From Dryococelus australis (lineage: Eukaryota > Arthropoda > Insecta > Phasmatodea > Phasmatidae), in contig CM057000.1 in the NCBI GenBank assembly GCA_029891345.1, forward strand, positions 122,745,838 to 122,809,837: a stretch of 64,000 bases of DNA, given 5' to 3'. Below the pieces are notes generated by a model. It searched no databases. It saw only the letters and a program-made list of their open reading frames with translations, and had not been told where the DNA came from. The translations under genes were made by a program, and so were the position numbers. This document shows, piece after piece, positions 33,887-46,546 of this stretch (its first letter is position 1; every line of letters starts with the position of its first letter).

Positions 33887-35850
33887 GTAGATGGCGAATG
33901 AAGCTGGTGTTTCAGTCTGTAGGACATCAGTGTAAATATAATTTACAGTTATGGCAGTTTATTTTAAAATTATGTCAATCAATATAGGAATTCGTCACAT
34001 TTAAACGTAACTATATGCATTTATTAAATATACTTAAAAAATAAGCATGTAAAACACGTAAAAAAATCATAATATAGAAAGATGGAATTTCATTTATATG
34101 AAAATTAACAATTGAATAGCGAAACAACTACACAAACAATATATAACTGTACACTTAAAATTTTTAAATTATGTACTGTTTAATTACACTTATAGTTACA
34201 CTATAATTGTAGGAAAATAAAATATTGTACTTGATGGAATAAATACAAAGGTAAAATATATTTACTTGTTAGCATGGATACACATGCGCATATTTTAAAA
34301 CAGACAACACAAAAGTTTTTTGTTCAATACATATCTACATGGGAAAGGGAGTTGCTTCAGCAGTTTATCAATTTGTGTCAAATTCCGAGAAAGATTTTTT
34401 AATATTTTCGTTACCTCTAATTTCTATAGATACTTCTAAATATTTTTATTAAAAATATTATTACTAATTTCAAAATAAAAATGTGTTTATTATTTTATAA
34501 AATAAAAATGATTTTAATAAACCATAAATCTAAATGTTTTGGTTGGAAATACTCAAAAATACTAGTTACTAGGCGTTTAGATGTGGGGTACTTGAAAATC
34601 TTACCCTAAGCGAACTTATAAATTACATTAATAGTTTTATAATAAATAAAATCGGTAAGTTTACCACACAGTACGTAATATTTTATATTTCCCTTTATAT
34701 GAACTTTTTAAATTATGGAATTAAATGATTATCTAACACAATACCTAATTTACCCGATATTTAAAATCCATATCTACTTGTTCTTAATTTAAATTAACTA
34801 TTTAATAAAGACCGATTGAGTTAACTCCCTGTTAAACGGTAGTGTTTATTTTTTTTATAGTTATTATGACATATATCTTATTATGACAGTGATGATTATA
34901 TTTACAGCTATATCATCTATAAATTCGCAGTTGTAATATCATTAAACGTTTTAACATTGGCATGTTACTTAATAACGAAAACGTTTTTAAGCTGTGTATA
35001 AAAAGTTATATAATAAGGCATTACTCACTGGAAAAAATATATATTTATAATAAATGGAAAAAATTACGTTTTGTTTTTCGTGTTCGGATCCCTCGTAAAA
35101 CAGAAATTAATAAAAAGACTCGACATATTTTATCTGGTAATATTACATTTGTAATAGAAGGCATTAGTAGTCATGGTGAAACATCAATAAATTATCAATT
35201 TCTATTGCCTATAAATAAGTTATGTTTGAGTTTTAATAAATTTGTGTATGTATAGAAAGTTCAAATTAGCTCAATTATATTATTTAAATAGGTGAGTTTG
35301 AAAAGTGACAATAGAATAAAATGTTATTTTTCCATAGTCAAGTTGAAATGACACCACTGAGTGAATTTGAAAATAATTCATTCGGTGTATTCTATAATAC
35401 AATGGAATATCATTAAGGTATTATTCAAGAACTATTTTCAATAAATATATAAAACACATTTTTTTTTAAGCTCAAACTTATTCCCAGACAATTATAAAGG
35501 GGTAATACAAACTTTACATATATACAGACAAGACAATACTAATTTCGAACACAAATTTAAACCCTTTTTGAAGAATATATATGCCACATGTTGGGATGGA
35601 GATTTCATTGTTATTATTACTGATACGAATAGAGTGATAGTAATTAAAAATATAGAAATAAAATGTATTTTTGCAAAAAATTGTTAGATAATCTCGAATG
35701 ATGTGAATTACGTTCATCTAACAGTCATAACTTCTCTAAAAACAAAATAAATATTGGTTATTTTATTAGCTTTTTTTTACTTATTAAATATTTATGTTGC
35801 TAAAAGAAATAAAATATGATAAATTATAAATTAATTTAGTAGAATTTATA
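33887..35850. other. AT-rich sequence, nothing recognised
   Basis: About 2 kb of strongly AT-rich DNA. A 97-codon Lys/Ile/Asn-rich frame at 34962-35255 (+) fits base composition and has no recognisable motif. Confidence 0.35.
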
Positions 35851-35973
35851 ATATCAATATGTATCATAAAAATAAGTTACTTTCAAAAGTCGACCAAACA
35901 ATACACATAATACGGTCCAGATGTAAAACCCACCAGCAGCAAATTGAAGCATTCACAGTGATTCATCCGACAG

Positions 35974-36092
35974 TGGATCGCACTTCATCTCACACACAGC
36001 CTTCTAACAAATATTCAAAAAGTAGCAACCAGGACTGTACGATGACACCAGTTTCGATGCTCATTTGTTCACAACACAATGAAAAATTATAG
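35974..36092 (+). CDS. Candidate terminal exon with poly(A) signal
   Basis: A possible acceptor ATTCATCCGACAG ends at 35973. Entry in phase 1 fits the 33886 donor. It reads DRTSSHTQPSNKYSKSSNQD, then MTPVSMLICSQHNEKL, and stops at TAG (36090-36092). AATAAA follows at 36116-36121. The Ser/Asn-rich sequence stands out from its AT-rich surroundings. The acceptor's pyrimidine tract is weak, and the open frame continues upstream to 35859, so the boundary is tentative. Confidence 0.3.
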
Positions 36093-36115
36093 TTATTGCT
36101 AATATATGAAAATGT

Positions 36116-36121
36116 AATAAA
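36116..36121 (+). terminator. Poly(A) signal AATAAA
   Basis: A canonical AATAAA 24 bp after the TAG of the candidate terminal exon. In AT-rich DNA this hexamer is common, so it supports but does not prove the gene end. Confidence 0.3.
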
Positions 36122-36124
36122 ATT

Positions 36125-37080
36125 TGTTTCAATTATGGAATTCTTTTAAAAAATCAAATAATTTATGAATTTTTCAGTGTTACCAACTTTTATATACTTA
36201 TTAAACAAAAAATATATTTTTATTAATAAAATTGGCTTTATGATGCCATGATTCAGATTAGCAAAAGCGAGAATTTTAAGGTCAGCAAGGTTTTTATATT
36301 TAGTTCAATTTTAAAAATGTAAATATTTTCCTGAATTGATACTGTTATTAAGAAAGTGCAATAACATGCAAAATAAACCACTTTCTGAAAGCGGGTAGTA
36401 ACAAATGATTTTTTTAAATAATTTAATAATATTTAAACCTAACATGCCCAGTTTTGCATTTGGCAGGCTCAATTGTGTAAATATTTCTTTACTGTATATT
36501 GCTACACGAATCAACAATCCTGAACTTGTTTCAAGTTCTCTCATATGACCTCGAGTATTGTTTACCCAATTCTGAGCGAAGGGGTATTATTAAGATTCTT
36601 ACTCATCAAGACCAGATATTCAGTTTACAAGGGAAGTGAGATACTCAGAATAAGTACAGAATTTGCCCTCCTATGTTTACCAAGATTGTTCGGAAACGAA
36701 TAATGTGTTATCCTTTTTAAATTCGACATTGGAGGATGACTTAGAAGGGAGTGAAGGAAAATGACACAACACTGCAGAATGAGTACCAAACAGACAAAAG
36801 AATGGTACATGATGACAATTGCAAAATTAAATAAACTGAACGAAACAAGGAAGGCAACACATGCGAAAACTGTAGCTGGAACAGATCTATACACAGATAC
36901 AAGGCAATACAAACGAGTGCAGCAAGCTTGCTTGTGACATTTGGTTAGATTCCCGCTTGGAATGTTTTATATTTATTTATTGGGTCTTGTTTTTCTAGTG
37001 GCTAGATTCCTTCATTGAGTTATATGCGTGTTACATATTTGTCGAATACAAAATCATCACACACACAAAGTCTTTTACTT
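36125..37080. other. AT-rich intergenic sequence, nothing recognised
   Basis: No gene or repeat end identified. Short minus-strand frames at 36311-36544 and 36625-36912 are hydrophobic and look like chance. Confidence 0.35.
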
Positions 37081-37084
37081 GTGC

Positions 37085-38515
37085 CCAGCGACGGACTGCG
37101 AATGGTTTCGCACCTGTGGCTGTCGCGACCAAGGACGGAATGCGAATGGTTTCGCACGCTCCTGTGGATGTCAAGATCAAAGGACGGACTGCGAATGGTT
37201 TTGCACCCTCCTGTGGATGTCACGACCAAGGACGGACTGCGAATGGTTTCGCACATGTGGCTGTCGCGACCAAGGACGGATTGCGAATAGTTTCGCACCC
37301 TCCTGTAGATGTCAAGATCAAAGGTCGAAATACGAATGGTTTTGCACCTCCCCTCCTTTTGGATGTCACGACCAAGGACGGATTGCGAATGGTTTCGCAC
37401 TCTCATATGGATGTCAAGATAAAGGACGGACTGTGAAAGGCTTTTGCACCCTCTTGTGGATGTCACGACCAAGGACAGAATGCAAATGGTTTTGCACCCA
37501 CCCCCCCCCCGGCTCTGTGGATGTCACGACCATGGACGGACTGCGAATGGTTTTGCACCCCCCCCCCTCCAACTGTGGATGTCGCGAACAAGGACGGACT
37601 GCGAATGGTTTCGCACCCTCCTATTTATGTCAATATCAAAGGACGGACTGCGAACGGTGTCGCACCGCCCCCTGTGGTTGTCACGACCAAGGACAGACAG
37701 CGAATGGTTTCGCACCCCCCCCCCCCCCCTTGTGGATGTGACGACCAAGGACAGACTGCGAATGGTTTTGAACACTCCTGTTGATGTCAAGATCAAAGGA
37801 CGGACTGCGAATAGGTTTTGCAACCCCCTGCGGATGTCACGACCAAGGACAGACTGCGAATGGTTTCGCACCCCTCCTGTGGATGTCACGACCAACGACG
37901 AACAGCGAATGGTTTTGCACCCCCCTGTGGTTGTCACGACCATGAACGGACAGCGAATGCTTACGCACCCCCCACCCCCTTTCCGTGGATGTCCCCCCCC
38001 CCCGGCTCCTCGTGGATATCACGACCAAGGACGTACTCCGAATGGTCTTTCACCCCCTTGTGGATGTCACGACCAATGAAAGACTGCAAATGGTTTCGGA
38101 CCCCCCCCCCCCCTTTTCACGTGCGGATGTCACGATTAAGGACGGACTGCGAATGGCTTCGCACCCCCTCTCCCCGCGGACGTCACGATAAAGGACGGAT
38201 TGCGAATGGATTCGCAACCCCCCCCCCCCCGGATATCCGGCCAAGGACAGACTGCGAATGGCTTCGCACCCCCCCCCCCCCTGGAGGAAGTCACGACCAA
38301 GGACTGACTGTGAATGGTTACGCATCCCCCTGTGGATACCTCGACCAAGGGCGGACTGCGAATGGTTTCACAACCCCCCCCCCCCCCCCCCCGTGAATTT
38401 CATGAACAAGGATGGACTTTCGAATGGTTTTGCGCCCCACCCCCCTGTGGATGCCACGACCAAGGACGGACCGCGAATGGTTTCGCACTCTCCTGTTGAT
38501 GTCAAGATCAAAGGA
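37085..38515 (+). repeat. C-rich minisatellite, about 27 units of 48-65 bp
   Basis: A tandem array with the core GGATGTCACGACCAAGGACG, then GACTGCGAATGGTTTCGCAC, then a C-rich spacer. In early units the spacer is a short CCTCCTGT (48-bp unit). Rightward it grows into C-runs of 8-18 bases (for example 37703-37719 and 38376-38392). Unit lengths are often multiples of three and the core lacks stops, so long open frames appear in several frames on both strands (CGCHDQGRTANGFAPP on the plus strand). These are repeat artefacts. Some units have GTCAAGATCAAAGGACGG instead of GTCACGACCAAGGACGG. Confidence 0.95.
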
Positions 38516-38529
38516 CGCAACACTACACT

Positions 38530-41480
38530 GGTAATCGATTTCTCTCGTCTTCGCCATTTCTCTCGTCTTTGCCATTTCTCTGTCTTGCATCCTATTGCTT
38601 CCACTTTCTGTGCCCTTTCAGTTATGCTCCTAATGAATCAAATTCAAGAAATATTCTACCGGCATATGTATAAGTTATTGCGAGCAGTTATGCTTAAATG
38701 TATTTTTGTTTACACTGCATATATTTGTAAAGAACGACCAAAAACAACATGACTCGTGAATGTGAACCCCTTCAATATTTTGTCCCACGAAAACACCATG
38801 CATGGAAAAAGTTTTTTTTTTTATATCTAGAAGCTATTTTCACAGATTTGTTCCACCGATTCATTAGTTTTCTGTTTCTTGGAAGCTAATTTCAATTCTG
38901 ATATTGTACCAGATGTAAAACTTGTCTGTATGAAACTAAGTTTTACGATTGTTGAGGCTCTTGTGGCATTGTCTTAAATTTCTACAGCATGTTTTCACTG
39001 TTTTTGTTCGTTTTCAGCACTTAATCATCAGTCCTTTTGTTTATTTCTGCACTAAACTCCTACATGGCCGTGTAAAATATTTTTTTTATAAAGCATCGAT
39101 ATAAATAATTATGCGTGTGTGTAATGTACGGCTCACTACTGGAAGCTGATGGTTTACTGGGTTGCAGGATGTATTGCATGCGAACCCTACTAAGCGGAAA
39201 TATTGGATGAGACCTCATAAATGACTGGAAGAGAACGCGCATGTCAACATGGTGAAGAGCTTGTAATGTTGCCAGCACTGTGTGGTTTCCTGTATGTACA
39301 GCACTGTAGCATACAATGGTGCTCTTTGTTAATGCTCAGTGTGAACTGCATACAAGTACATATTTTAGAGTAATAATCTTGAAAGTAGAAGTTTGTTCTG
39401 ACAATTTTTTTAAATATTTGTAACTTGTAGTTATGTACATAAATAGATATTTTTAATTAAATCTCTCATAAATCCAGTGTTTTATTCAAGTTTGTACATT
39501 GATGTATTCACAATACTCACAAGTAGGCCTATTACTTGAAAATCTGCCTTAACACGTTTGACAGTCACTCACAGACAGTATGGTAAGTTGGATGCATTGT
39601 CCTGACTGATCTTGTAGTCTCCGAAAATAGCGCAGTTATCCGAAACATGGTTCTCTTTCATCTGTGCTTAAGTTACCAAATGTTTTAGAATTCAAGAATT
39701 CCTCAAACCCGCAACAGTTTCAGGATCCTTAAAATATTCACTTTAATTCTTCTGTTTAAAAAATGTGCAAATACTTACAAATAAATATTTGTTTTCTAAT
39801 GTCACAAAAGATTCAGCAGAATACGAACACGAAAAGCATATTGTCTTAAACGTCGTTAAAAAACTTTAGTTTCACTTGCAATTTAGTTTGTCTTTTAGAA
39901 ATTATAAATGAGGAAATTGATTACAGTTAATAGCTACTTTCCCAACATTTGACACAAGTACAGATTTGTGGCTGGAAATTTGCAAGTTCCCATTTGTTGA
40001 AATAGTGGATGGAATAAACCGAGAAGATTTATTTTCACTTATAAAAGCACTTCACTATAGTTTATATAACATTGCAAATGTTATACAGAAAAATGTGAAC
40101 GATAGTGGGACTTCCTAGTTGAAGTAAGCTCAGAACCACATAAAGACTCACATTGTGAACCACGTAGTAGCGATTCGGCTATCTCCCATCACGTGAACGT
40201 AGCTTGTCTGGAAGTATATTTCCAGACTGGATCAACGTAATATGTTGAATTGTGTACGTATGTCCGTATATGCATCATAAATTCTATTACTTTGAAGATT
40301 TATTGTTTCAACTGAAATAAAGCAAGGTATGGTGCTTGATTGTTTCTGGTTTAACAGAACAAATTATTTGCTCTTGAATAAACATGCCCACAATGAAAGA
40401 CCATTTTTATACAAAAGAATAACCTGCTTACATCAAATAATAAACTAACGAAACATTTATTTTTATAGTTTAAGCAACGAGAGCATTTCCTTAATTTTAC
40501 ATTCTTTAAAAAAAATTTTAACCGTTTCTAAATATGAAGCAATTATCTGGTTGTACAACCCCCAGTCGTGTCTCTCTGTTCAGCCTTCTAAATACACCCA
40601 TTGCCACTACAATTTGCACAACATACGAAACTCCATTTAAGAAACGTGGTAATCGGCAAATTACCACATCGATGGATGACTAAATTATTGTGCGATGGCG
40701 CATACCCATCCGTCATACGTCTGTGTAGTGTATATAAACTGTGCTGTAAAAGTACATGTAATATAAAACACATGGCCCTTGCCAGACGATATAATTGTGC
40801 AACAGTTATACCGAGAATAAGTGCGAGACAGTCATACAAACGTACTACATTTCTGAGGGCAGCCAGTTAATAGTGCTGCTGGAAGCAGTTGGGCGGCATG
40901 CCAAATGTTGAGTCACTGAGATGTCCGGAATTCACCATCAGATTGTGCTTTGTTAAGAGCAGTGGATATGTGGTGGTAGCCATACATGGTAGACCGGCTA
41001 TGGTAAACCTCGACAGATCACCAGAATGGAAGAACGTTTCATTGTCAGATCTATATGAACAGAGCCAGCAGATTTTCTTGTCCGCCGTTCAGTGACATAA
41101 GACAACTTTACTGGGATACCATATCTCTACTAGAAGCATTTAAAGATGTCTACCAAAGGCAAACAGGCGATTCCAAAAATTTTCATCAATTCTGCTACTA
41201 ACATCTAAACATCGACACAACTGTTTTCAGTGGTGTTAGCAGAGAAACGTGTAATCCTATGGATTGGCGAGATTTTTTCGTAAGTGACGAATAACTCTTT
41301 TCTTTGGAAATGGGTAACCACCATGTCAAAGTTTGCCGGATAATCACTGCCTAATTTTACAAAGGTACAGAGTGTCTCCTAGTAGAATTCGGTATGTTGA
41401 GCCATCGTGTATGATTGATGTTCGCCACTGGTAATGTTACGAGGGTCACCGAATTCATAGCCGTATTTTAAAGACATTAT
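38530..41480. other. AT-rich intergenic sequence, nothing firm
   Basis: Frames at 40588-40870 and 40889-41095 are of moderate length with even composition, but I recognise no domain. A 22-bp tandem duplication, ATGCTACCTTCCCTTGTCCAG, lies at about 41496-41540. Confidence 0.3.
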
Positions 41481-41689
41481 ACCTTTGTGGAGACATGCTA
41501 CCTTCCCTTGTCCAGATGCTACCTTCCCTTGTCCAGAAGCCAGTTTGCAGCAGGTTAATGCTCACACGCCCACAGCTCTTGATTCGCAGGGGTGTTTGCA
41601 TCATATTTTAACACTTTCAAAGCCTCCCGGGTCACCAAATTTGCCACCATTAGTAGGGTAATGATGAGTATTGTGCAGGATTCATGATT

Positions 41690-42740
41690 CAGGAACCAAG
41701 AGCCACTAGCCACTTCAGTTGTCGAGGCGGTCTGAGGCGGCCATGTTGTGTTGGCACCTAACCACCATATTGGATCTTGGTGACCTTGACCCTGCGCTCG
41801 TGACCTTGAATTACTTAGAAAACAAAAAAAAATTAAAAATCGCAAAAAAATTTAACAAAATTTAAAATTCGAGGAAAATATAATCCTACGTTACCCTCTC
41901 CTGCACCTCGCTCTGCCTCTCCAAACCTCATCATACGACTTCCACAACCAAAACCCCTCCCAAAAATTGCAAAAATTGAAAAAAAATATTAATTAAAAGA
42001 AATTGAGGAACATACGTTATCCTCACTCACACTCATCCCATTGCCCTCACTTCACCCTCTCCTTACACTCAACCATCCCAATAATATAAAAGATTGAATC
42101 ATTAATTATAAAAGTGTGAAACATATAGTGTGACCTCAAACACCCGTTCTGCTCACCTCACTTCCCTACACCACCACCCATCCCTCACCCTCACCCTCAT
42201 AATCATAAAAAATCGACAAAAACTGCAAATGTAGAAAAAAACTAATAAAAGTTTAGGGTCATATTACATCACTGACTCTAATACGCATGCTGGATGCCGG
42301 TTGCCTTGACCTTGACCCCAATGACCTTGATCTCGAAATATAAAGAAAATATTGTAAAAAATCGAAAGAAACTAATAAAAGATTAGGAGCATATTACATC
42401 ACTGAGTTCGACACCCATGTTGTGTGTTAGTAATCTTGATCTTGACACCAATTACCTTGAACTCGAAAAAGCTAGAAAAATTGTAAAAATATAGAAAGTA
42501 ACTAGTAAAATAGTAGGAACATATTACATCACAGACTCTGACAGCAGTGTTGGATGTTGATGACTTTGACCTTAACTGCAATGACCTTGCGAAAAACCGA
42601 GAACAAATGGTAAAAATTGAAATAATCTATTAACAGTTTAGGAACATCACTGATTACGACACCCATGTTGGATGCCGGTGGTCTTGAACTTGACCCCAAT
42701 AACCTTGAATACAAACATTGAAAAAAATGTAAAAAATCCT
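41690..42740 (-). repeat. Roughly 120-bp tandem repeat carrying TGACCTTGA half-sites
   Basis: From about 42250 to 42730, four diverged units of roughly 120 bp each read CACCCATGTTGGATGCCGG, then one to three TGACCTTGA-like words, then GAAAAA and ATTGTAAAAATNGAAA, then GGAACATATTACATCAC. An earlier unit at about 41740-41870 has GGTGACCTTGACC and CGTGACCTTGAATT. The inverse complement of TGACCTTGA, TCAAGGTCA, is the consensus half-site of FTZ-F1/ERR-type nuclear receptors. The match is by sequence only. Confidence 0.7.
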
Positions 42741-42879
42741 AATACGAAAAACCAAGGTGAATGTGTGCGACCCTAAACATTCGATTCTCGTAAATATGGC
42801 AGAGCACAGCCACTCCCTGGTGCGACGATCACCGGACATCTGAAACGCCACCTATATATTCCATTGGCTGTATAGACGA

Positions 42880-43600
42880 TCATTCTTACGACCCCCAAAG
42901 CGAACTATTGACTTAATGTAGCACATATAACCATCTCCTCCTCCCTTCCACGGCAACCGTTAACACACCTCTCGTCGCTCAACTTCCCTCATTTACTTAT
43001 CATAGCCCATAGCTCAGCCACCATCAACATTTATGCATGTCACCATCCATTCAATTGACTACCCCCCCACCCCCCTTATTCGGCAACCCAAATCAGCACA
43101 CAATAAATTGCAATAGCTCGTCTCCTCGCCATCCACCCTCGCCATAAACCAACCACAACCGTTTCTCCACCTCTCTCCCTTTCTCTAAACTAAACCCAAC
43201 AGTCTTGAAGAGACATAACTCTACCCAAGACTGGCTCTTACCAAGACCAGTTCGTGCAGAAATGGCTAGAATGATGGCAACCAATCTCGAAAAAGTCAAC
43301 TAATACGAGTGATCAGGCCAACTAACCAGTTGCGAGACATTCCTCAAAAATATCCCCTAGTTCATTCGTTCGCCTTATAGAACTCGGCCGGTTTTTTAAT
43401 TGACCCGAGTAAGTCATAATTCTTCTGGTCCTACCATAGATCCTCCTGCACACACTCGCAAAATTGTTATCTAAAACAGACTCTCGCAATCGATTGTACA
43501 CACAAATGAATTAATAAAACTTTCAGAGAAGCAGAATGGTCTGAATAAAATATACATCTGGCATTATTGTGTATAAAAAGATTTAAAATATTTACTTATT
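42880..43600. other. C-rich/T-rich sequence, nothing recognised
   Basis: The plus strand is G-poor from about 42900 to 43200 (CTCCTCCTCCCTTCC-like). Minus-strand frames here follow that bias. No gene identified. Confidence 0.35.
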
Positions 43601-43709
43601 ATAGACGTTATATATTTCCAATTATTTCATACATACGATCCTTACATTTCTCAGATGTTTGCAGATCGAAAATAGTAGTCAACAGTCTCATCTGATATAG
43701 CACCGCTCC

Positions 43710-44470
43710 TTCAGTTCACTAATGATAGAAGATATCTCAATGTGTGAGAAATCTCCATCTTGTTGCAAAGCGATCAAATGTCTCGAGTCTATCAAGAAGT
43801 TCATTCCAGTCTTCGGTAAACATGTAGTCATTATTCTCACCATCTTCTGCCTTCTCCATTTCGCTCATATCAGCAAATGAACGAGCGTTCTTGACGCCTT
43901 TTGCCATCTACACACCACTTGTCGAAGGAAACTCGTTGGTGAAATGTGTGGGAAAGTCGAAAGAATCATCATCCTCATCAGATACTTTTATCAACTCTGT
44001 CTTCATAGTCATTATCATAAATGCTGTCTTTATGTTCGTCTTTATCTCCTGTTTCATCTTTAATATTACTTTTCTTTGTAGGAGTCGTAATGTTATCATC
44101 AGTATTTAGAGCCAACGACCATTTATTTTGAAGTTGGCCGACTTCACGTGAAAGTCTTTCAAGTGTACATCCCACACAAACCGACTCTACTGCACTCATT
44201 CCGTCTTTAGCATTAACTGCCTCGTCATTACCGCCTGACGAATCTGTATCCACTGATGCATCATGGGGTATTGGCGACATCACTTGCTGGCTCGAACCCT
44301 TGCAGATCTCGGTATATCACCTTGCATAAACTGCATTTTAACAGTGTCGTAATGCTTCATCGTGCGAAAAGAACCCTTCGTACAGGTTATTCTCTCATTG
44401 TCGCCGAGCTTTGCAGCTTCTGCTTAAGATCTTTCCACAGCAATACCACTGTTTCCATGTAATTTTCCAG
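43710..44470 (-). pseudogene. Broken coding region for an acidic protein, family unknown
   Basis: Minus-strand frames carry varied, protein-like sequence in order: ITCTKGSFRTMKHYDTVKMQ, then CVGCTLERLSREVGQLQNKW, then an acidic stretch (KDEHKDSIYDNDYEDRVDKS; DEDDDSFDFPTHF), and finally MFTEDWNELLDRLETFDRF near 43770. Composition is far from the local AT bias, so this was once coding. It is not intact. I do not recognise the family. It could be a host gene remnant or a gene from a mobile element. Confidence 0.4.
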
Positions 44471-44769
44471 CAGTGTAAGAAGGTACATTCATAGAGGTAA
44501 TCTCTATAGTACACTTCGTACATCATATTCATGAAAAATTGACGTTCTTTCTACAGTAGCAACTTGAGTATCTATTTTGCCTAGCCACTGCTCTATACAT
44601 AAACTTAATAACATATTTCATCACTGAGATTTAAGCATTTTTAAGTATTCATTTAAAGAGACATTTTATCTATATCTTTGATCATATTATCATATTACCA
44701 TGCAGTTATATCTTCAAATGTTTTTCCCAGGCAAATTCTTTGCTCAGCTTGAACTCATGCTCTGTAAAT

Positions 44770-45015
44770 TATGCATCCTGCTCCGCAAGTGGCCCCTAAA
44801 TGACCCCCAAATAACACTAAATGACCTCTCCTGATCTGCATATGACCCCTTCTGCTCTGAAAATGAATCCTCTTGCTTCGCAAATGACCCCTCAAACTCT
44901 GTAAATGACCCCTAAATTATCATAAGTTACTCTTTCTGCGTGGAAAACATGCCCTAAAAGACACCTCAAAAAACCCCAAATGACCCCTCCTGCTCCGCAA
45001 ATGACCTCTCACACA
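44770..45015 (+). repeat. Degenerate AAATGACCCCT repeat
   Basis: About nine irregularly spaced copies of AAATGACCCC, many followed by TCCTGCTCCGC-like words (for example near 44800, 44900 and 44990). Spacing varies from about 15 to 35 bp. Confidence 0.65.
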
Positions 45016-45019
45016 ATCC

Positions 45020-46040
45020 AGGGTTCGCATTCATGTAGTGATTTGATGTTTTTTTTTTATGTTGTAATTCTTTGTAGTCAGGTAGAAGGAAATCAGTAAG
45101 TGCCTATTTGCCAAGTGGATTGAGCCCACTTACTCCCAGCTCCAGTGTTCAACCCGAACCCTTGAAATCCATTTCTTCTTCCTCTTAGCTTAACTTGTGT
45201 ATACTATCGTCAGCAGTGCCTTTTGCGTCTATATTATACACACATCTACATTCGAGGCATTGAAGTGAAGGTTCTAGTAGAATATTCGTCATTGTGGGGC
45301 TCTGGTTTCAAATAGCTACAGTGCGGCCACATATTATACTTTTTACCGTCGTATTTTTCCATCTCATCGATAATTTTGGTTTATCATATTATGTTTCATA
45401 TCAAATTCGATTAAACAAATTATTTAAGAAGATCTCTGATTGCAGATCGCTTCAGAAAATACAATTAAAATTATGCTCCGGTTTGCAGAGTACTGACGTA
45501 AGTTGTGTTGTATAATCAAGTTTTTTTTTTATGAAGGTTCCGGTTCCATGTTCCATGAGGTCAAAGACAGGCCTTCATAATCGCAATTAATCTTCGTTGT
45601 ATGACGAGAGACCCCTACCAAATCAATGGTTTCAGAAAGACAACTGCCATTTTCGTATATAAAATCCTTTCTTTTTACAGCAAAGGGCCTGATCTTTGCT
45701 CAGAGAAGGCATCCTGTCATACATTTTTAATGTAAAAAATGTGGGAGCACTCTGAGGAAACCCACATACCCGTTCGATCCAGAAGAAAACATGTAGATAC
45801 CTACATAACAATATAAAACACATTTAATTTTCTTATATGCATATATATACACACAAAAAATTACTTTTTATACCACAAAATATATGAAGCCTCAGCTTTG
45901 TCTCCGACGAAGCTGAAGATAAACGCTTTCCTTCCATCTTCACCCCTGATGCCTCGTATTTTTGTGGCCTGCTTTGAACTCAATGAACATGGAGCCGCAG
46001 CCTGCATCAACGAAACTTGATGCGAACCGAAGCAGGTCTG
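45020..46040. other. Intergenic sequence, nothing recognised
   Basis: AT-rich sequence with short chance frames. Confidence 0.3.
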
Positions 46041-46044
46041 TTAT

Positions 46045-46535
46045 GATAGTAGCACAATCATCGGTATGACTGACTTCAAAAACGAGTGGCTATAACTAGA
46101 GAACTATTTCCAGTACGACTGACTCCACTTACGAGTAGCTATGACTGGAGCACAATCTTCGGTATGACTGACTTCAATAACGAACTGCTATAACCGGAGC
46201 ACAATCTCCGGTACGACTGACTTCACTTATGTGCCTAATTGACTGGAGCATAATCTTCAGTATGACTGGCTCCACTTATGAGCGGCCATAACTGGAGAAC
46301 AATCTCTGGTACGGATGACTCCAGTTGCGAGAGGCTATGACGAGAACAATCTGTAGTACGACTGACTCCACTTACGAGTGGATATGACTGGAGTACAATC
46401 TCCTGTATGACTGACTCAATTTACGAGCGACTATGACTGGAGCACAATCTCCGAGACGACTGACTCCACGGTGACTTACATGCTGATATGATTGGAGCAC
46501 AATCTTCAGTATGACTGACTTCACTTACGAGCACC
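46045..46535 (+). repeat. Roughly 49-bp tandem repeat, about 10 units
   Basis: Units read GGAGCACAATCTTCGGTATG, then ACTGACTTCACTTACGAG, then NNGCTATGACT. They differ from each other by 10-20 percent, and one unit near 46470 carries a short insertion. No coding potential is evident. Confidence 0.9.
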
Positions 46536-46546
46536 GGTTTGTGTGG

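Noticed and set aside
34962-35255. 97-codon plus-strand frame
   Set aside because: Lys/Ile/Asn composition mirrors the AT-rich DNA; no motif or splice context.
37015-38752. Long open frames (up to 237 codons) on both strands
   Set aside because: They lie wholly in the C-rich minisatellite. Unit length near a multiple of three and absence of stops in the core explain them.
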